Part shown: piece after piece, positions 43,904 through 51,669 of the stretch
Layout: each line of letters opens with the position of its first letter
How positions within the stretch are numbered: the first letter of the stretch is position 1
From: Spirosoma panaciterrae DSM 21099
GTDB lineage: Bacteria > Bacteroidota > Bacteroidia > Cytophagales > Spirosomataceae
Length of the DNA stretch: 64,000 nucleotides
Assembly: GCF_000374025.1 (NCBI RefSeq)
Contig: NZ_KB893228.1
Span: 232,823 to 296,822, forward strand
Direction of reading: 5' to 3'
Notes under the pieces: generated by a model
The model's input: only the letters and a program-made list of their open reading frames with translations
The model's database searches: none
Told to the model about the DNA's origin: nothing
Position numbers and translations under genes: made by a program

Positions 43904-43968
43904 AAACCGAAGTACCGTAGTTCGTAAGAAAGACAATCGTCAACTACGAGCTACGGCACTTTCGGTTT
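43904..43968. terminator. Two-way terminator hairpin between Uma2 and SMP-30-like genes
   Basis: Arms 43904-43926 and 43945-43968 pair over 23 bp with one bulged base and G-T pairs. It starts 8 bases past the Uma2 stop and ends 12 bases before the convergent stop. Confidence 0.8.
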
Positions 43969-43980
43969 ATACGCATCTCC

Positions 43981-44847
43981 TTACTCCACCCGATAGGCTA
44001 CGAGGCTGTTTTTGTAGAAGGTAGGTACAATTAATAGTTTCTTCTTCGACACATAGTCGATGTCAGCCGAATTGATCTTATTGCTACGGGTATCCAGCAA
44101 TTGCTCTTTGGTGCCATCGGCATTTACATGAAAGAGCTGACCGTTCCAGTCCGACACAAAAAAGGCGCTTTTTCCTTCCGCCACAATCCCATCGGTAGCT
44201 GCCATGCCATCAGCCACTTTCGTTATCGTTTTCGTTTCGACATCGACCATCTGCAACGCACCGATTTTTGTGCTGCCGATCATCAGCTTGTTTTTACCGA
44301 CAGCAAGTAAACCATTCGGTTTGTTCAGTTGCTCGCCCTCCATCCACACTTCCAGCTTATCATCTTTGAGCCGGTAAATCTTATCATTCCGGTTGTCAGA
44401 AACGTACACGGTGCCATCGCTGGTTATGGTTACGTCGTTCAGGAAGGCTTCTTTACCAACACCATCCCAGGTTTTTTCGGCCTGCCCATTTTCGGTATTG
44501 ATACAAACGAGTCGGTACATATCCGTCACGTATAGACGCTTTTTATAGATTCCCATTCCTTTCGGCGCATTCAACCCGGATGTCCAGCGCAGGTTTTCAA
44601 TCTTGCCATCGAGCGATACTTTCGAAATGAATCCGCTGCCGTCAAGTCCATCGGGCTTACCATCAATGTTACTAACATAGAGGGTGTTTTTGCCGTCGTA
44701 AAGTACGGATTCGGGAATACGCAGCGTAGTGTCGGTTTCCCATACTTTCACCAGTTTCGTTGGCTTTGGAGCCACAGCCGGGGGTACCAATGCCAGTAGC
44801 ACCGCACTACCCATTAAGGTCCCGAGCATCGTAAGCGCTTGTTTCAT
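43981..44847 (-). CDS. Exported SMP-30/gluconolactonase-like beta-propeller
   Basis: A 288-residue protein with a signal peptide (MLGTLMGSAVLLALVPPAVA) and a six-bladed propeller of the SMP-30/NHL type. Repeated blade motifs are IPESVLYDGKNTLYVSNIDG, DVTITSDGTVYVSDNRNDKI (as FLNDVTITSDG), NGLLAVGKNKLMIGST and ADIDYVSKKKLLIVPTFYKN. The metal-binding Glu near EsvlYD and Asn/Asp at blade bottoms are kept, so a calcium- or zinc-dependent lactonase is possible, but close relatives are mostly untested. The 195 bases upstream are AT-rich, with two A-runs interrupted by single bases near 44870-44890. It is divergent from a 69-residue protein gene. Confidence 0.83.
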   Translation of the reverse strand: MKQALTMLGTLMGSAVLLALVPPAVAPKPTKLVKVWETDTTLRIPESVLYDGKNTLYVSNIDGKPDGLDGSGFISKVSLDGKIENLRWTSGLNAPKGMGIYKKRLYVTDMYRLVCINTENGQAEKTWDGVGKEAFLNDVTITSDGTVYVSDNRNDKIYRLKDDKLEVWMEGEQLNKPNGLLAVGKNKLMIGSTKIGALQMVDVETKTITKVADGMAATDGIVAEGKSAFFVSDWNGQLFHVNADGTKEQLLDTRSNKINSADIDYVSKKKLLIVPTFYKNSLVAYRVE

Positions 44848-45042
44848 AGATCAATGAGGATTCAGTATAAAAAAAAACAAAAAAAAATTGTTGTATCATA
44901 CCGGGCCAGTAATTACCCTACAAACCACATGTACAATATATAATATAATTTTTCTAACGTACTGCTTCCGACGACACTATACGTACAAAACATTCTAAAA
45001 AATCCGCCTGTTTATCATCACGCACACTCAAAACACAGGTCA

Positions 45043-45252
45043 ATGCAAAACAATCGACCCCTCGCTTCGCAGGTGCAGACACCAGTTGGGCAACTCAAGG
45101 ACAGCATCCGTGATATGATCCGGCTGCAACGTGATTACCACCTCTCAGATGAATTATTTTGGGAGATCTTTAACGCACGTGTACTGCTCAACGAGCAGAT
45201 AGACGTCAATGCCTTTCTTCGCGATCTAAACAATCCGGTCGCTCAAAACTAA
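45043..45252 (+). CDS. Small conserved-looking protein, 69 residues
   Basis: I do not recognise it. The chain is hydrophilic, without signal or membrane segment, and reads as two amphipathic helices: VGQLKDSIRDMIRLQRDYHL and SDELFWEIFNARVLLNEQI. Such a short helical protein could be a regulator or partner, but nothing proves it. Codon use matches the neighbours and the start ATG lies in an AT-rich upstream region, which supports a real gene. The following 80 bases contain a weak hairpin (TTCCCGGA with TTTCGGGAA). Confidence 0.6.
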   Translation: MQNNRPLASQVQTPVGQLKDSIRDMIRLQRDYHLSDELFWEIFNARVLLNEQIDVNAFLRDLNNPVAQN

Positions 45253-45334
45253 CTTCATTAACGACTGATTTCCCGGAATGAACTAGCCAGGCCGTATCGG
45301 TTCAACGTCTAGATCGTTTCGGGAATTTTTATGC

Positions 45335-46585
45335 CTAACTCAATCGAACCGCAAACAGTTCTTTCGACTGGGCATATACATACGCTACAACAATTAGCGT
45401 CACAACACCCCCCAGAGCAACCGATGGCACCGTACCCAACAGCCGGGCCAGTAACCCCGACTCGAAAGCGCCAATCTCATTCGACGAACTAACAAAGATG
45501 CCATTTACGGCAGCGACTCGTCCACGCATATGATCGGGCGGAAAAATCTGGAGTATGGTTTGCCGAATAACAACGCTTACACTATCGAAAGCACCCGTTA
45601 GTGCCAGCATAATCAGCGACAGGTAAAAGTTTGTCGAAAAGGCAAACACAATAGTCGCTACCCCAAAGCCCAGCACGGCCAGCAACATATTTCGCCAGGC
45701 ATTTTGCGTGGGCGGAAAACGAGTCATAAACGCCATCGTTAATAAAGCCCCAACCGATGGTGCTGCCCGCAGAAAACCAAGCCCTTCGGCGCCTACATGC
45801 AAAATATCTTCGGCAAAAACGGGCAGAATAGCCACTACGCCCCCAAACAGCACCGAAAACAGGTCGAGCGAAATAGCGTAAAGGACAATCTGGGTTTTAA
45901 AAACAAACCGAAACCCTTCTTTCAGGCTCTCCCGTAATCCCAACATCGGTTCGTTGCTTACCGGAACCGGCTTCCGTTTGATCAGGGAAAGCAACAGAAA
46001 GCAGAAAACAAATAGTACGATGATCACGATCAGGGTATTGTCGAAGCCAAACCAGTTGTAGAAAAACCCAGCCAGCCCCGGTCCCACAATAGCCCCTGCC
46101 TGCCAGAACGAGCTATACCAAGTAGCCGAATTAGCGTATAGCTCACGGGGAACCAGAAAGGGTTTTAGCGATGAGCTGGCCGGAGAATAAAACCCTTTGG
46201 CGGTCCCGATCAGCATCAGGACACCGTAAATAGTAGCCAATCGCGCTGTTATTGAAAGATGGGCAACAACGGATGGCTGAAAAACGAAGTACAGAATAAC
46301 CGATCCCAGAATAATAACCAGCAGGCTCCATTGCAGAATCCTTTTTTTATCGCGCCGATCGGCCAGGTGGCCCCCAAAAAGCGACAAAATAATGAACGGA
46401 ATGGCTTCGGCCAGCCCGACCAGGCCAAGCATGAGCGGATCGTGAGTGACCTTATACAGCTCATACCCCAGAATAACCTCCTGAATCAGCAGCGTAACAG
46501 TGATCAGAAAGCTGTTCATCACGAAGTAGCGAAATTCGGCAATTCGGAGGGAGGCAAATGTGTCGTTGGGAGAGTGTTGCACCAT
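45335..46585 (-). CDS. MFS transporter, EntS-like
   Basis: A 416-residue MFS protein of the MFS_3 (EntS/enterobactin exporter-like) group. Features are the loop GGHLADRRDKKRILQWSLL in place of motif A, FYSPASSSLKPFLVPRELYANSATW in the middle of the first half, and DHMRGRVAAVNGIFVSSSNEIGAF in the second half, a common signature of this group. Twelve membrane segments are visible. Substrates of this group include siderophores and macrolides; this one is unknown. The 5' end is divergent from the trpF-like gene with about 70 bases between starts. Confidence 0.88.
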   Translation of the reverse strand: MVQHSPNDTFASLRIAEFRYFVMNSFLITVTLLIQEVILGYELYKVTHDPLMLGLVGLAEAIPFIILSLFGGHLADRRDKKRILQWSLLVIILGSVILYFVFQPSVVAHLSITARLATIYGVLMLIGTAKGFYSPASSSLKPFLVPRELYANSATWYSSFWQAGAIVGPGLAGFFYNWFGFDNTLIVIIVLFVFCFLLLSLIKRKPVPVSNEPMLGLRESLKEGFRFVFKTQIVLYAISLDLFSVLFGGVVAILPVFAEDILHVGAEGLGFLRAAPSVGALLTMAFMTRFPPTQNAWRNMLLAVLGFGVATIVFAFSTNFYLSLIMLALTGAFDSVSVVIRQTILQIFPPDHMRGRVAAVNGIFVSSSNEIGAFESGLLARLLGTVPSVALGGVVTLIVVAYVYAQSKELFAVRLS

Positions 46586-46652
46586 ACTATGGACAGCGAA
46601 TTGTATGTTTGTCGCCGAGTCTTTAGTTTGTCAACCTAAAATACTAGAATCT

Positions 46653-47309
46653 GTGTTCCGTATCCGCGTAAAAATTTGTTGCATCAGTAGTTTGGATGAA
46701 GCCCGACTAGCCATTCGATTCGGTGCCGATGCGCTGGGTCTGGTCGGAAAAATGCCCAGTGGGCCAGGAGTCGTGCAGGATGAACTGGCCGCAGAAATTG
46801 TCCGGGTAGTGCCTCCGCCCGTAGCTACATTCATGCTGACGAGCGAAACAAAACTCAACGGCATACTAGCTCATCAGCAACGGGTTAGAGCCAATACCAT
46901 CCAGCTTGTCGATGCCGTTTCGGCGGATCTGTACGCCCAGCTTCACACAGCCCTGCCATCGGTAAAGGTCGTTCAGGTAATCCATGTTATAGACGAAAAA
47001 AATCTGGACGAAGCTCTACAGGCTGTTGCCAATGGAGCCGATGCATTATTACTCGATTCTGGAAATCCTAACCTGGCTGTCAAGGAATTAGGTGGCACAG
47101 GCCGGGTGCACAACTGGCAGGTAAGTCGGCAAATTGTTGAACAGTCGCGGGTTCCTGTCTTTCTGGCGGGTGGCTTACACGCCGAAAACGTTCGGCAGGC
47201 TATCGAAACCGTTCAGCCGTTTGGCCTCGACATCTGTAGTGGTGTTCGCACCAACGGCCAGTTGGACGAACAAAAGCTTGACACTTTTTTGCATAGGGTG
47301 TGGGGGTAA
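46653..47309 (+). CDS. Phosphoribosylanthranilate isomerase-like protein (lone TrpF homologue)
   Basis: A 218-residue TIM barrel of the TrpF family. The first strand reads RIRVKICCISSLDEARLA, where family members have KICG and the Cys serves as general base. The later Asp (ALLLDSG) in the place of the catalytic Asp and the phosphate loop VFLAGGLHAENVRQAI are present. The tryptophan pathway is not nearby, and in place of KICGIT it has KICCISS, so it might be a TrpF-like paralogue with another substrate. The start is a GTG (46653); no ATG lies at a sensible position and the region before it encodes unrelated residues. The stop sits inside a very long hairpin. Confidence 0.82.
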   Translation: MFRIRVKICCISSLDEARLAIRFGADALGLVGKMPSGPGVVQDELAAEIVRVVPPPVATFMLTSETKLNGILAHQQRVRANTIQLVDAVSADLYAQLHTALPSVKVVQVIHVIDEKNLDEALQAVANGADALLLDSGNPNLAVKELGGTGRVHNWQVSRQIVEQSRVPVFLAGGLHAENVRQAIETVQPFGLDICSGVRTNGQLDEQKLDTFLHRVWG

Positions 47310-47371
47310 GGGCAAAGGGTGATGAGTAAAGTTTACCCTCTGCCCTTACCCCCACACCCTATGCAAAAAAG
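47284..47371. terminator. 37-bp near-perfect inverted repeat spanning the trpF-like stop codon
   Basis: Arms 47284-47320 and 47335-47371 match at 36 of 37 positions, with a 14-nt loop. The left arm contains the last eight or so codons and the TAA of the trpF-like gene; the right arm is an inverted copy of them. It lies between convergent genes. Confidence 0.9.
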
Positions 47372-47397
47372 CCCACACCAGGCGGTATGGGCTTTTC
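47366..47397. terminator. Second terminator hairpin after the trpF-like gene
   Basis: The sequence AAAAGCCCA, a 12-base loop and TGGGCTTTT form a classical two-way terminator that overlaps the end of the long inverted repeat. It suits both the trpF-like gene and the convergent hsp20. Confidence 0.8.
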
Positions 47398-47450
47398 CTA
47401 TTGAATTACAGTACAATCACTAATTTGTACACCTTGCTACCAGCCTGCAC

Positions 47451-47873
47451 TTAGGCAATAGCAATCTCCTTTACCTGCTTCTCCTCTTTCACTTCAATTT
47501 TGGGTAGTTCAACAGTCAGAATACCATCGGTATAAGCGGCCTTGATGGCATCGGCATTTACCGTTTTAGGCAGGCGGAAACTCCTTTCGAAGGAAGTAAA
47601 TCCAAACTCCTGACGGGTGAACTTTTCGGTAGTTTCTTCGCTCTTCACTTCCGACTGATAGCCAATCGTCAGTTTGTTCGCTTCTACATTTATTTTCAAA
47701 TCCTCTTTTTTCAGACCAGGTGCGGCCAGTTCCAGGACGAATTCGGTTTCGGTTTCTTTCACATTGACAGCCGGTACATTGGGGCTAGTATTTTGAAACC
47801 GATTAATGACTGGGCGGCTGTAGAATGGGTTAAAGAACGTAGGGAAGTTGTTATATCGAACTAAGGTTGCCAT
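47451..47873 (-). CDS. Small heat-shock protein, Hsp20/alpha-crystallin family
   Basis: A 140-residue ATP-independent chaperone that binds unfolding proteins under stress. The alpha-crystallin domain runs from about residue 35 to 130: VPAVNVKETETEFVLELAAPG, LKKEDLKINVEANKLTI, then the signature AYTDGILTVELPK. The N-terminal arm is short and aromatic (YNNFPTFFNPFYS). The C-terminal IxI-like motif is EIAIA. The start at 47873 (MATLVRYNN) is standard; the frame is open further upstream but that part is unlike the family. Upstream lie spaced GACA repeats (TGTC on its own strand), a possible stress-control region. Confidence 0.93.
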   Translation of the reverse strand: MATLVRYNNFPTFFNPFYSRPVINRFQNTSPNVPAVNVKETETEFVLELAAPGLKKEDLKINVEANKLTIGYQSEVKSEETTEKFTRQEFGFTSFERSFRLPKTVNADAIKAAYTDGILTVELPKIEVKEEKQVKEIAIA

Positions 47874-47964
47874 TTGCTTATTTGGTTTAATTGGGTTGTT
47901 CATGATCAAACACATACACCTTATGTCAAACGACGTACCAAAGCCCAATAAACAATTTAATACT

Positions 47965-48027
47965 GACATAATGACACAAAACAACTAAAAACAAACAAAA
48001 AATATGACAAAAAGACATTAAAAGACA
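47965..48027 (-). promoter_or_regulatory. Spaced GACA/TGTC repeats upstream of hsp20
   Basis: On the plus strand GACA occurs at 47965, 47973, 48006, 48014 and 48024, giving two pairs spaced by 8 bases and a third at 10. On the hsp20 strand these read TGTC-N4-TGTC. They lie 90-155 bases before the hsp20 start within a 338-bp gap that holds nothing else recognisable. Confidence 0.35.
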
Positions 48028-48211
48028 GAATTCACCTACGGAGCACACGCCATATTGTACGTTTACAAGGGAATCCAATAGCTAACCCAGTCAGCCATAG
48101 GGCCGTTGCCTTACTTTTAATGCCGGGCAAACTTGGCTAAGCAGCGAGAATCGGCTAATTTTAGAAGCTCATTGCGAAACTGACTTACCTAAAACTTCTT
48201 ATCTACTTTCT

Positions 48212-49555
48212 ATGAAGCGACATTTACTGCCGCTGGTTACCCTTTCATTTTGCGCCAGCCTAACTTTTTCGGCCACTGCTCAGCAAACCGCTGTCGACTA
48301 TTTTGAAAGTGGCATTACCAAGAGCAAAGCAAACGATTTTACGGGCGCTCTCCAGGCATTTAGTATGGCCATCACCATGAATCCCGAAAATTCGGCCAGC
48401 TATTACAACCGGGGTCTCGCTAAAGCCAATCTGAAAGATCACCGGGGAGCCATACTGGATTATGACCGTGCCATCGAACTCAACGGGAAAGACGCGCTGG
48501 CTTATTTAAGCCGGGGAGTCAGCAAAAGCAGGCAGGATGACCATCGGGGTGCCCTACTTGACTTTAGCCGATCTATCGAATTAAACCCTGATGATCCACA
48601 AGCTTATTATAATCGAGGATTAAGCCGTAGCCGGATCGAACAGTACCGAGGAGCCCTGACCGACTTCAGCAAAACCATTGAGCTGGACCCTAGTAATGCG
48701 CAGGCGTATTATGTACGAGGCATTACGAAGCAGAAGCTGGAAGATTTTGCGGGTAGCCTTCCCGATTTTACGAAAGTAATTGACCTGACTCCCAAACGGG
48801 CGCAGGCGTATGCAGGCCGGGGCATTTCAAAAGCGGAATTGAATGACTTTACCGGGGCTGTAACCGACCTCAACAAAGCCATCGAACTTAGCCCGGAAGA
48901 TGGCGAATCCTACTTCTACCGGGGTTATGCAAAAGGCAAACTGGAAGACTATAAAGGCGCACTACCTGATTATGATAAAGCGATAGCGCTCAAAGCGGAC
49001 AACTACCGGGCTTACTACGGACGAGGCTTTTGCAAAAGTAAATTAGGCGATCAGAAAGGAGCCGTTCTGGACTTCAACCAGGCCATTGAAATGAATAACG
49101 TTAACGCTACCGATTCCAAGCTGGTGTATAGTGGGCGTATCAACCGCGCTACGCTCGACAAGCTCCGGGATGTTGTTCAGGAACGCAATAAAATAAATGA
49201 ACTGGGTACCGAACGGGCTGAAGCCTATTTCAGCCGGGGAATCAGCAAGAATAAACAGGGGGATCAGAAATCGGCCATTATCGATCTGAACAAGGCCATT
49301 GAACTTAGCCCCACGTATGCCGAAGCCTATTTTAGCCGGGGTTTGATTAAGTCAGCACAGGGTGACCAGCGGGCCGCTATTATGGATTGCAACAGTGCTA
49401 TCAAACTCAATCCGCGATACGCTGAGGTCTATTACATCCGGGGAATTATCAAACACAGCCTGGGCGATGAAAACGGCGGCTGTTTAGACCTTTCAAAAGC
49501 AGGAGAACTAGGCTACAACCCCTCGTATAAAGTCATCAGCGACTATTGTAATTAA
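48212..49555 (+). CDS. Exported TPR-repeat protein
   Basis: A 447-residue protein with a signal peptide (cleavage near SATAQ) followed by about a dozen tetratricopeptide repeats of 34 residues. Each shows the pattern A-Y-Y-N/F-R-G-L/I-x-K-x-x-x-x-D-x-x-G-A-L-x-D-F/Y-x-K-A-I-E-L-x-P, for example AYYNRGLSRSRIEQYRGAL. One repeat is replaced near residue 300 by a longer insertion (MNNVNATDSKLVYSGRINRA). TPR domains bind other proteins; the periplasmic place suggests scaffolding or envelope stress, but the partner is unknown. Regularity among the repeats is high, which points to recent repeat duplication. Its stop lies in the left arm of a long inverted repeat. Confidence 0.9.
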   Translation: MKRHLLPLVTLSFCASLTFSATAQQTAVDYFESGITKSKANDFTGALQAFSMAITMNPENSASYYNRGLAKANLKDHRGAILDYDRAIELNGKDALAYLSRGVSKSRQDDHRGALLDFSRSIELNPDDPQAYYNRGLSRSRIEQYRGALTDFSKTIELDPSNAQAYYVRGITKQKLEDFAGSLPDFTKVIDLTPKRAQAYAGRGISKAELNDFTGAVTDLNKAIELSPEDGESYFYRGYAKGKLEDYKGALPDYDKAIALKADNYRAYYGRGFCKSKLGDQKGAVLDFNQAIEMNNVNATDSKLVYSGRINRATLDKLRDVVQERNKINELGTERAEAYFSRGISKNKQGDQKSAIIDLNKAIELSPTYAEAYFSRGLIKSAQGDQRAAIMDCNSAIKLNPRYAEVYYIRGIIKHSLGDENGGCLDLSKAGELGYNPSYKVISDYCN

Positions 49556-49634
49556 AAAAGGCAGAAAACACGAAAGGGTCGAGAGAATGAATGACATCTA
49601 CTCGACCCTTTCGTGTTTTCTGCCTTATTTAATT
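49550..49634. terminator. 34-bp near-perfect inverted repeat between TPR gene and amn
   Basis: Arms 49550-49583 and 49601-49634 match at 33 of 34 positions with a 17-nt loop (core GGCAGAAAACACGAAAGGG). The left arm contains the TPR stop codon; the right arm ends 3 bases before the convergent amn stop. Confidence 0.9.
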
Positions 49635-49636
49635 TT

Positions 49637-50407
49637 CTACTCAAATCGTAAGTGTTTTACCGAATCGCCAGATGATTCGAGTTCGACCAATGCATCGATA
49701 CCGATTTCCAGATGGACATTGACAAACTGACTAGTCACCCGCTTATCGCTTTCTTCCGTTTTTACCCCTTCAGGCACCAGCGGATTGTCGGAAACCAGCA
49801 ATAAGGCACCATGCGGGATGGAGTTAACAAAACCGACCGTAAAAATCGTTGCCGTTTCCATGTCGATAGCCATCGTTCGGATTTCGCGCAGATAGTCTTT
49901 AAACTGCTCATCGTGCTCCCAGATACGCCGATTTGTTGTGTATACAGTGCCCGTCCAGTAGTCGAGTTCATATTTTTTAATGGTCGATGAAACGGCTCGC
50001 TGTAGTCGAAATGAGGGCAGAGCCGGAATTTCAGGGCGCATGTAATCATTGCTGGTCCCGTCGCCCCGAATGGCCGCTATGGGCAAAATCAGATCGCCGA
50101 TCTGCGTTTTTTTCAATCCACCGCACTTCCCTAAAAACAGCACGGCTTTAGGATTGACAGCCGACAGCAAATCCATCACAGTGGCCGCCATTGCACTGCC
50201 CATACCGAAATTGATAATTGTAATATTATTGGCTGTAGCCGTTTGCATGGCCCGACCGATACCAAAAATTTCGACATCGAATTTTTTAGCAAACAGTTCA
50301 ACGTAATTGATAAAATTGGTCAGCAAAATATATTCACCGAACTGTTCGATGGGAGTTCCTGTATAACGAGGTAGCCAGTTCTGAACGATTTCTTCTTTTG
50401 TTTTCAT
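49637..50407 (-). CDS. amn: AMP nucleosidase
   Basis: Splits AMP into adenine and ribose-5-phosphate. The 256 residues match the short form found in Bacteroidota, which lacks the N-terminal domain of the E. coli enzyme. Visible are the nucleoside phosphorylase-type core with INFGMGSAMAATVMDLL, VLFLGKCGGLKKTQIGDLILP, IRGDGTSNDYMRPEIP and the catalytic region TMAIDMETATIF, then LLLVSDNPLVPEG. It is divergent from an HsdR-N gene with about 110 bases between the starts, a gap taken up mostly by an octamer repeat element. Confidence 0.93.
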   Translation of the reverse strand: MKTKEEIVQNWLPRYTGTPIEQFGEYILLTNFINYVELFAKKFDVEIFGIGRAMQTATANNITIINFGMGSAMAATVMDLLSAVNPKAVLFLGKCGGLKKTQIGDLILPIAAIRGDGTSNDYMRPEIPALPSFRLQRAVSSTIKKYELDYWTGTVYTTNRRIWEHDEQFKDYLREIRTMAIDMETATIFTVGFVNSIPHGALLLVSDNPLVPEGVKTEESDKRVTSQFVNVHLEIGIDALVELESSGDSVKHLRFE

Positions 50408-50411
50408 TGAT

Positions 50412-50505
50412 AAAGGGCGAATGAGTGAGTGACCAGACTGGCATACCAGCGAAAGAAATGTTAAAAAGATTCGCTCTTTCGCTCATTCACTCTTTCGCTC
50501 TTTCG
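50412..50505. repeat. GAGYGAAW-type inverted repeat in a divergent promoter region
   Basis: A left arm near 50412-50435 (GGGCGAATGAGTGAGTGA) and a longer right arm 50469-50505 (GCTCTTTCGCTCATTCACTC) pair imperfectly over about 19 bp. It lies between two start codons, so it cannot serve only as a terminator. Confidence 0.65.
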
Positions 50506-50517
50506 TAATTTCGTGGT

Positions 50518-50961
50518 ATGGTCCCATTGAACCTGCCAGCCTTTGACTACAAAACTAAGCAAGTCGAAGGGAAACCGTATATTTTTGACTTGATACGCCG
50601 GAAGTATGTGCGGCTATCGCCCGAAGAATGGGTCCGACAGCACGTTATCAACCTGCTATTGACCCACTATGGCTACCCAAAGGCCCTGATCCGAACGGAA
50701 GGCGGACTAACGCTGAACCAAACCCAGAAACGGACCGACATCGTTGTGTTTGACCGGGAAGGCAACCCATTTCTGATTGTCGAATGCAAAGCGCCACATA
50801 TTGCGGTGACGCAAAGCGTTTTCGACCAGATTGCCCGCTATAATCATGTGCATCGGGCACCCTACCTGGTTGTTTCAAATGGACTGATGCACTATTGCTG
50901 CTCTGTCGACCACGCCACCGCCGAGATTGCGTTCATGGATGACTTTCCCGCATTTCTTTAG
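50518..50961 (+). CDS. Stand-alone HsdR N-terminal (PD-(D/E)XK) domain protein
   Basis: A 147-residue protein equal to the N-terminal nuclease domain of type I restriction R subunits (HSDR_N), without helicase or C-terminal parts. Core motifs are E37 in PEEWVRQHVINLLL, D74 in KRTDIVVFDREGNP, and E89-C-K91 in FLIVECKAPH, followed by a Q in VFDQIARYNHV, all in family order. Such single-domain proteins are common in Bacteroidota genomes and are not part of a type I system; here no hsdM or hsdS is near. A role in DNA processing is inferred only from the fold. A terminator-like hairpin follows. Confidence 0.88.
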   Translation: MVPLNLPAFDYKTKQVEGKPYIFDLIRRKYVRLSPEEWVRQHVINLLLTHYGYPKALIRTEGGLTLNQTQKRTDIVVFDREGNPFLIVECKAPHIAVTQSVFDQIARYNHVHRAPYLVVSNGLMHYCCSVDHATAEIAFMDDFPAFL

Positions 50962-50983
50962 TTCTCCAAAGCGGTCACTTAAC

Positions 50984-51020
50984 AAAAATCCCCATCGCCA
51001 ACCAGGCAACGGGGATTTTT
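50984..51020. terminator. Two-way terminator hairpin
   Basis: AAAAATCCCC and GGGGATTTTT (50984-50993 with 51011-51020), extended inward by a partly paired ATCGCC/GGCAAC, lie between the HsdR-N stop and the convergent yceI stop. Confidence 0.85.
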
Positions 51021-51041
51021 ATGATCCACTATCGCGTATAC

Positions 51042-51611
51042 TTATTGCTGTTTCACCAGCTCGCCGGTTGCCCGGATAGCAATTTCGTCACTCACAACAG
51101 CCGTAGGGGCCGCGCCCAGCGAGAAATCAGCGCGTTTTACTTCGCCGGTTACTTTAAAGCCAGCTTTGGTTTGTTTGTTCTGCGGATTGGTAACAGGGCC
51201 GTTGATGACCGCATCAAGTGTTACAGGCTTGGTTACGCCATGCATGGTCAGGTCACCAACCAGTTTGTATTTGTTTCCCGATACTTTGCTGATCGACTTG
51301 CTCTTAAACGACAGGGTCGGATATTTGGCGGCATCGAAAAAATCAGGACTTTTCAGGTGTGTATCCCGACGATCCTGGTTCGTGTTGACACTATTTACAT
51401 CGGCCGTCAGATCGATTTTAGCATCTGAAAAATCATCTTTCGACGACTCCATCTTCACATCAAAGTTCGTGAACTTGCCGTCTACTTCGGCCAGCATCAT
51501 GTGTGTTACGGTAAAGCCCAGGTTTGAGTGAGCTTTGTCGAGACCCCAGTTTTGAGCAAAAGCGCTCGCAGAAGACAATAGAAGAGCAGCAAAAAAAGTT
51601 GCCTTTTTCAT
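51042..51611 (-). CDS. YceI family periplasmic lipid-binding protein
   Basis: A 189-residue exported protein with signal peptide (cleavage near SAFAQ) and the YceI lipocalin-like beta barrel, which binds polyisoprenoid-type lipids. Signature segments are WGLDKAHSNLGFTVTHMMLAEVDGKF, RDTHLKSPDFFDAAKYPTLSF (core HLKSPDFFDAAKYP) and LTMHGVTKPVTLDA. The start at 51611 leaves a normal signal. The marR gene ends 58 bases upstream on the same strand, and MarR-YceI pairs are common in Bacteroidota, so YceI is probably under MarR control. Confidence 0.93.
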   Translation of the reverse strand: MKKATFFAALLLSSASAFAQNWGLDKAHSNLGFTVTHMMLAEVDGKFTNFDVKMESSKDDFSDAKIDLTADVNSVNTNQDRRDTHLKSPDFFDAAKYPTLSFKSKSISKVSGNKYKLVGDLTMHGVTKPVTLDAVINGPVTNPQNKQTKAGFKVTGEVKRADFSLGAAPTAVVSDEIAIRATGELVKQQ

Positions 51612-51669
51612 TGGTTGTAAATGGTTAATTGAAAAATTGAAAAAATAAAAAGTTAAGTAGACAAGTGAG

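Noticed and set aside
39809..50961. Possible defence island because of three nuclease-fold proteins
   Set aside because: The neighbours are metabolic and transport genes, no methylase, toxin, helicase or reverse transcriptase is present, and all three families are common outside defence loci.
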